A stretch of DNA of 64,000 bases from Colwellia sp. BRX10-3 (GTDB lineage Bacteria; Pseudomonadota; Gammaproteobacteria; Enterobacterales; Alteromonadaceae). The translations under genes were made by a program, and so were the position numbers. The DNA is taken from NCBI RefSeq assembly GCF_014077505.1, contig NZ_JACGWA010000002.1, positions 310,001 through 374,000 of the forward strand. The letters run 5' to 3'. The notes beneath the pieces are model-generated. The model was given only the letters and a program-made list of their open reading frames with translations. It was not told the origin of the DNA and ran no database searches. This document shows positions 59,664 through 64,000 of this stretch, piece by piece (the first letter of the stretch is position 1; each line of letters begins with the position of its first letter).

Positions 59664-62600
59664 GTGGAAGTTAGTCAGTTCGTCCGGGCATCTAATGGCT
59701 TGGGTTTAGGCAAAGTTATCGAAGTTAATACTGAATCAGTAACTGTGAGTTATTTTGATTCTCCTATGCGTATGGCTGTGCAAGATAAAGTTATCCCTAT
59801 CGATAAGGTTAAAGTAGAAAACTTGCTAATCGAAACTGTCGTTTATTATTATGATCTTGAGGTGCAGAAGTGGTCTGTCGGTCGTGTTGTTGGTCCTACA
59901 CCACCACCGGCTGATTATCGAGTTCAGTTTCCTAACGATAAATATCGTGATTTAGCTCAAGCCGACATTTATGTTCGTTGGGACCAACCTTTATCTTCAC
60001 CAGTAGAATGGCTTGCGAGTCAACAAACCTATACCCCACTATTTCAAGAAGCACGTGTCGACTTTCAAAATTGCATGTTAGACCAGCGTGAGGCTTGTGC
60101 GGGTATTACTGCTGCATTGTCATCATCGATAGCCCTTGAGTCGCATCAACTAGCTGTGGTGCGCCGAGTACTTTCTGATCCTATCCAGCGATACCTTCTT
60201 GCCGATGAAGTAGGATTAGGAAAGACAATCGAAGCCGGTTTGATTCTCAGGCAGCATATACTTGATAATCCACTAGACCATAAAGTATTGGTGCTTGTAC
60301 CTGAGTCTCTTCAGACGCAGTGGAATACTGAGCTTTCTGAAAGTTTTCATCTTTATGATTTGCTCGGAGACAGCGTTATTGTGCAGAGCTACGAGCAGTA
60401 CTATGCTGGTGGTGAAATTCTCGATGTTAATCTTGTTGTTATTGATGAAGCACACCATATTGCGGAAAAGGCATGGTCACCAGAACATCAAGGGGCATAC
60501 CAGGCTATCGCAAAAATTGCGCATCTTAGCGAAAAACTATTGCTTCTTTCTGCAACGCCATTGGTTGGAAATGAACGCAACTTTTTAGCCATGCTACATT
60601 TACTTGATGCAAAAAATTACCATCTTACCGAACAAGGTGTCGTAGAGTTCCGTGACCGGATTGTGATCCGTGAACAGTTGGGGGGGCTAATCCAGTCATT
60701 CACGACCACCAACACCAACTTGGCACTGCGTAATAGTCTACAAACGCTGTTGCAATTGCTAAATACCGAGTCTGAATTACAGACATTGAGTGAAGAGTTA
60801 CTACCATCACTACAAAGTGCCTTATTTAGTCGTGAGCGTAGCGGCGAAGCAAATCTGTTAGTGCGCAAAATTCGAAGCCATATTGCAAATCGCCATGGTG
60901 TTCACCATCGCCTATTGCGTAACCGTCGTTCATCTGCGGAGATTGGTCAATTGTTGCCAGGCTTAGATAACAATGGATTAGAGCGGTTAACCTATGATAA
61001 CGCAGAGATGAATGAAGCATTGGAAGCGTGGCACCAACATATGCTGGTAGATAATTCTCAAAGTACCTGCTTTGCTTCAATCTATCAGTTGTTCGTAGAA
61101 GCAAGTTTGGGTTCTCCACAAGTATTGACTGAGTTTGCAAGTGTACGTTTGGCGCAGCACTTCCTGTCTGCCCAAGATTTCTTCCTAAGTACTGAGCAGC
61201 AGAGAGACCTCTGTTCTGATTTGACACCAGGTGAATCAGAACTGTTGGAGCAATTAATTGCCCAAGGTGAAATTGCGCAAGGTAACTACCTACAAGTGCT
61301 GGAACAACAACTTAAGCCGTTAATTAATAATACAACAGCAGGAGTTGTTATCTTTTGTGATCACCCCTGGTCTGCTAATCAACTGTACATAGAGATCGGT
61401 TTTAATTTTCCTGGTCAGATCCAACGCCATAATCCAAAACAACCATTGCGATTTGGAAAAGATTCTAATTGCCGTTTATTGATTTGTGATCGTCGTGCAG
61501 AAGAGGGTATAAATCTCCATGGTGGACGACGTGTTGCTATTCATTATGATATTCCTCTTTCTCCCAACCGTATTGAACAGCGAAATGGACGCATGAATCG
61601 TTATGCTGCCAACCAATTTGCAACCCCTGTTCGCAGTGTTGTAATTGAACCAAGTGATAAACAATCATTTGCAACTCACTGGTTAAATATTATTGATTGC
61701 ACGTTCGAGATGTTCAAGCAGTCTATCGCTGGTTTGCAGTTCATTATTGAAGAGCAAATGAACCAGGTGACAGACACATTGTTCCTTGAAGGGATAGAAG
61801 CTTTTCTAAATCTTGATGATCGCCTTGTTGGCGCCGGGAAAATTCTTGAAACAGAATGGACGAAAATCCGTAACCTTGAGGCCTTGATGTCGGTTAATTC
61901 GGAAGTGATCGAAGCGCGAGAATTTGCTGATAAACTTCAAATGGTAGACGATCGAGAAGAAGAGTTTAAACGAGCATCTAAAGCCTGGATCAATAGAGTA
62001 TTAGGTTTTCAAGCTAAAGAGGATAGATATGTTTATCTTACCCCTGAAAATGGGGGGAGAGCAACAATGGTAAATGTTCGTACTTTGAAAGAGCACTGCT
62101 TGTTAGGCTTTGATTCTAATAGTATGCAGCGGCAGGGACCGGTGAGTTACGAGATGGAATATTTTCGAGATGTTGCTCAGAAAACAGGTAAACGAGTTGC
62201 TCGTTTAGGTGAACCCTTCCACGACGCCATGCTATCGATTCTACCTTATGAAGAACGTGGGCTAGCGAGTGCGATGATTAGGATAAATAGTAGATTACCT
62301 AAAGACTATAAGAAAGCTTTCTTTTGTTTTGAGTACATAGCAACGACTAAGTTTGAACTAAGCAATAAGAACGCCTCCACGCTAGAGAGAATCAGTGACC
62401 AACTGATGCCCCCGAAGCGATACACTCTGTGGTTAGATAATGAGGGACTACTAGTTGATCCTGCTGTTATTCCATTCTTAGAGAAAAAATATAGCAAATA
62501 TGACAAAGGTGGTAGTGACATCAATCTAGCAAAACATTGGTCACAGATTGATGATTTGTATTCGAAAGAGTTATGGCAAGATCTTTGTTTCTCTATTGAG

Positions 62601-62798
62601 AAGAGTGCTTTGCAATCTATCACTGCTCAATATCAGGAAGTCCACGGCCGCGGGAAAGAAAACCTAGAGAACTATCTTACCTCTGATCCTAACTTACCTG
62701 AAAATTATGTGTTGCAATTGCGTCAAGCATTTGAAAGACCAAGTTATAAGTGCTTAGCAGCACGAACTGTGTTCTTGATTTCAGATAAGCAGTCTTAA
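59664..62798 (+). CDS. dpdE: SNF2-family helicase, DpdE-like (Dpd DNA-modification system)
   Basis: From a GTG at 59664 it is 1044 residues; a much longer frame from 59544 lacks a site. The N-terminus MEVSQFVRASNGLGLGKV leads to a tandem SH3-like region, then SF2/SNF2 motifs: Walker A LLADEVGLGKTIEAGLIL, DEAH box VVIDEAHHI, LLLSATP, and the C-terminal EEGINLHGGRRVAIHYD with IEQRNGRMNRY. A long C-terminal part follows. In Dpd islands a SNF2-like protein of this size (DpdE) belongs to the restriction half of the system. The assignment is from memory of the family and the queE/dpdF neighbours. Confidence 0.65.
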   Translation: MEVSQFVRASNGLGLGKVIEVNTESVTVSYFDSPMRMAVQDKVIPIDKVKVENLLIETVVYYYDLEVQKWSVGRVVGPTPPPADYRVQFPNDKYRDLAQADIYVRWDQPLSSPVEWLASQQTYTPLFQEARVDFQNCMLDQREACAGITAALSSSIALESHQLAVVRRVLSDPIQRYLLADEVGLGKTIEAGLILRQHILDNPLDHKVLVLVPESLQTQWNTELSESFHLYDLLGDSVIVQSYEQYYAGGEILDVNLVVIDEAHHIAEKAWSPEHQGAYQAIAKIAHLSEKLLLLSATPLVGNERNFLAMLHLLDAKNYHLTEQGVVEFRDRIVIREQLGGLIQSFTTTNTNLALRNSLQTLLQLLNTESELQTLSEELLPSLQSALFSRERSGEANLLVRKIRSHIANRHGVHHRLLRNRRSSAEIGQLLPGLDNNGLERLTYDNAEMNEALEAWHQHMLVDNSQSTCFASIYQLFVEASLGSPQVLTEFASVRLAQHFLSAQDFFLSTEQQRDLCSDLTPGESELLEQLIAQGEIAQGNYLQVLEQQLKPLINNTTAGVVIFCDHPWSANQLYIEIGFNFPGQIQRHNPKQPLRFGKDSNCRLLICDRRAEEGINLHGGRRVAIHYDIPLSPNRIEQRNGRMNRYAANQFATPVRSVVIEPSDKQSFATHWLNIIDCTFEMFKQSIAGLQFIIEEQMNQVTDTLFLEGIEAFLNLDDRLVGAGKILETEWTKIRNLEALMSVNSEVIEAREFADKLQMVDDREEEFKRASKAWINRVLGFQAKEDRYVYLTPENGGRATMVNVRTLKEHCLLGFDSNSMQRQGPVSYEMEYFRDVAQKTGKRVARLGEPFHDAMLSILPYEERGLASAMIRINSRLPKDYKKAFFCFEYIATTKFELSNKNASTLERISDQLMPPKRYTLWLDNEGLLVDPAVIPFLEKKYSKYDKGGSDINLAKHWSQIDDLYSKELWQDLCFSIEKSALQSITAQYQEVHGRGKENLENYLTSDPNLPENYVLQLRQAFERPSYKCLAARTVFLISDKQS

Positions 62799-62823
62799 AG
62801 ATTTAATAAGGTAAAAGAAAACG

Positions 62824-64000
62824 ATGCTACAAATCTTGATCGAAGCGCTAGCGCAAGGCAGTAATCTAGGTCTAAAAAAACCAGATAACATGACAACGGT
62901 TGAACAACGCGTATGGCAGTGTTTGGCTGAAAACAGTAAGCCATTGGATCGCCGTGGTGCAATTGTTCATTGGTTGCAGCATCAAGCGTTACACGACCCA
63001 AACCTTGAGGTTCGTGTACCTCAAGATACCACGTGGCCGACGAGAACACATTGGAAGCAAAGTAGTATAGATTGCAAATCATTAGGTCAAAGTTACCTGC
63101 TGAAAGTCGATGTTCCATGGCAACCGAACTGGTTGGAAAATGGTCAACATCCGGTATTTAAAGACACATGGGCAGAGGTAAATCGACGTAAAGATACCGC
63201 AGTGCCGATTGATCCGGGTGTCGGTGCAATTATGGGGGATGCATATACTCATTATCAAGCCCCTGGACAGCGTGAAGCTGTGAGAGCAGCTGTAATGAGT
63301 GAGCCGGGTAGTACACTACTGGTTAATTTACCTACCGGCACAGGTAAAACGCTAGTTGGCCAAGTAGTGACGATGCTGGCTCCTAGAGAGAATGCGCTTA
63401 GTATTGTTATTGTACCAACCGTTGCGCTTGCTTTGGAACAAGCAGATCGCTATCGACAGGAAATCCTGTGTAAAGGTGGTCGCTCAGAAGATGTATTAGC
63501 CTGGCATTCTGGGTTAGGCCCAGATGAGCGGAGTGAGGCAAGAAAGCGTATTCGAAAAGGACAACAACGCTTGATCGTGACGTCTCCAGAGGCTGCATGT
63601 AGCTCACTGACTCCTGTGCTCTTTTACGCAGCCGAAAATGGTGGCCTACGCAATATCATCATTGATGAAGCACACCTAGTTATTCAATGGGGGACGGGGT
63701 TCCGGCCTGAGTTCCAACAACTCGGAGGCTTAGTACGAGGCTTACGTACAGCAAGTAGGACAAATGGGGTGATGCCTTGTTCAACTATCTTAATGACTGC
63801 AACGGTAACGGAAGACACTCGTCAGGGACTACGTGATATTTTTGATTCTAACATGACAGAGGTTCACGCTTGTCACCTACGACCTGAACCATCCTATTGG
63901 AGCGCTAAAGCATCTGATAGCAGTACCAAAGTGCAGTGGGTGATGGATGCATTAGCGAATGCACCTCGACCACTTATTCTCTATTTCACTGAGCCATGCC
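62824..64000 (+). CDS. dpdF: RecQ-like DEAH helicase, DpdF-like (cut at right edge)
   Basis: The frame opens at the ATG 62824, 25 bp after the dpdE-like stop, and stays open to the end of the window (392 codons). It reads MLQILIEALAQGSNLGLK at the start, then has Walker A NLPTGTGKTLVGQVV (near residue 177) and DEAH box NIIIDEAHLVIQWG with a Gln/Trp pair typical of RecQ-like SF2 helicases, then MTATVTED. A helicase next to the SNF2 protein matches DpdF in known Dpd clusters. The 3' end and C-terminal domains lie outside the window. Confidence 0.6.
   Translation, partial: MLQILIEALAQGSNLGLKKPDNMTTVEQRVWQCLAENSKPLDRRGAIVHWLQHQALHDPNLEVRVPQDTTWPTRTHWKQSSIDCKSLGQSYLLKVDVPWQPNWLENGQHPVFKDTWAEVNRRKDTAVPIDPGVGAIMGDAYTHYQAPGQREAVRAAVMSEPGSTLLVNLPTGTGKTLVGQVVTMLAPRENALSIVIVPTVALALEQADRYRQEILCKGGRSEDVLAWHSGLGPDERSEARKRIRKGQQRLIVTSPEAACSSLTPVLFYAAENGGLRNIIIDEAHLVIQWGTGFRPEFQQLGGLVRGLRTASRTNGVMPCSTILMTATVTEDTRQGLRDIFDSNMTEVHACHLRPEPSYWSAKASDSSTKVQWVMDALANAPRPLILYFTEPC

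Noticed and set aside
47847-64000. A complete prophage
   Set aside because: No capsid, tail, portal or terminase genes are present, only integrases, regulators and defence genes.

Overview
The window looks like a chromosome segment of a marine gammaproteobacterium of the Colwellia/Thalassotalea type (order Alteromonadales). The base composition is AT-rich. The protein sequences and the gene order are those of this group: csrA followed by tRNA-Ser and tRNA-Arg genes, a sodium-pumping oxaloacetate decarboxylase operon (oadGAB), and ftsB-ispD-ispF/truD-surE-pcm-yqaA-nlpD-rpoS with mutS convergent. This placement rests on recognised families and gene order, not on a database search.

Layout. 0-11.2 kb: small accessory and housekeeping genes, including a VF530/DUF2132 protein, two periplasmic or lipoprotein genes, dinB with a perfect LexA box, a metallo-beta-lactamase-fold protein, an alpha/beta hydrolase, an MscS channel and a 1165-residue lipoprotein with a duplicated BACON-like architecture. 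11.5-16.3 kb: a decayed recX directly upstream of alaS, then csrA, tRNA-Ser(GCT), three intact tRNA-Arg(ACG) copies and the relic of a fourth. 16.6-31.7 kb: oadGAB, pdxH, tmcA, a Fur-box-controlled region with small ORFs and an ABC exporter, pyrG and eno. 32.3-37.3 kb: a PAS-GGDEF-EAL protein with a long KRADEL coiled-coil repeat, then uraA/upp. 37.7-47.8 kb: the ftsB-to-rpoS block, with ispF and truD fused into one reading frame, and mutS.

47.9-64 kb is an accessory island that starts at the 5' side of mutS. It holds a tyrosine integrase behind a large inverted repeat; a three-gene HipBST-type toxin-antitoxin system; a 55-bp tandem array (about 11 units, each an imperfect hairpin); a module made of a divergent HTH/HNH-like regulator, a CsrA-like protein with a 39-residue insertion, and a second tyrosine integrase, with three copies of a shared operator in the divergent promoter; 24-bp-period iteron-like repeats; two co-transcribed unknown genes; two further unknown genes; and at the right edge queE followed by two large helicases that I assign to the Dpd (7-deazaguanine-in-DNA) modification/restriction system (DpdE, and DpdF cut by the window edge).

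How it works together. The left 47 kb is mostly core metabolism, translation and stress response (CsrA, RpoS, DinB, MutS, Pcm, SurE). The island is a mobile defence region: integrases for mobility, HipBST for maintenance, and Dpd to mark and police DNA. The most unusual item is the island-borne CsrA homologue, which sits in an apparent operon with an integrase and so suggests RNA-level control of a mobile element. The usual neighbours recA and cinA/pncC are absent from both the alaS and the mutS flanks, and recX is a pseudogene, so this locus has been rearranged.
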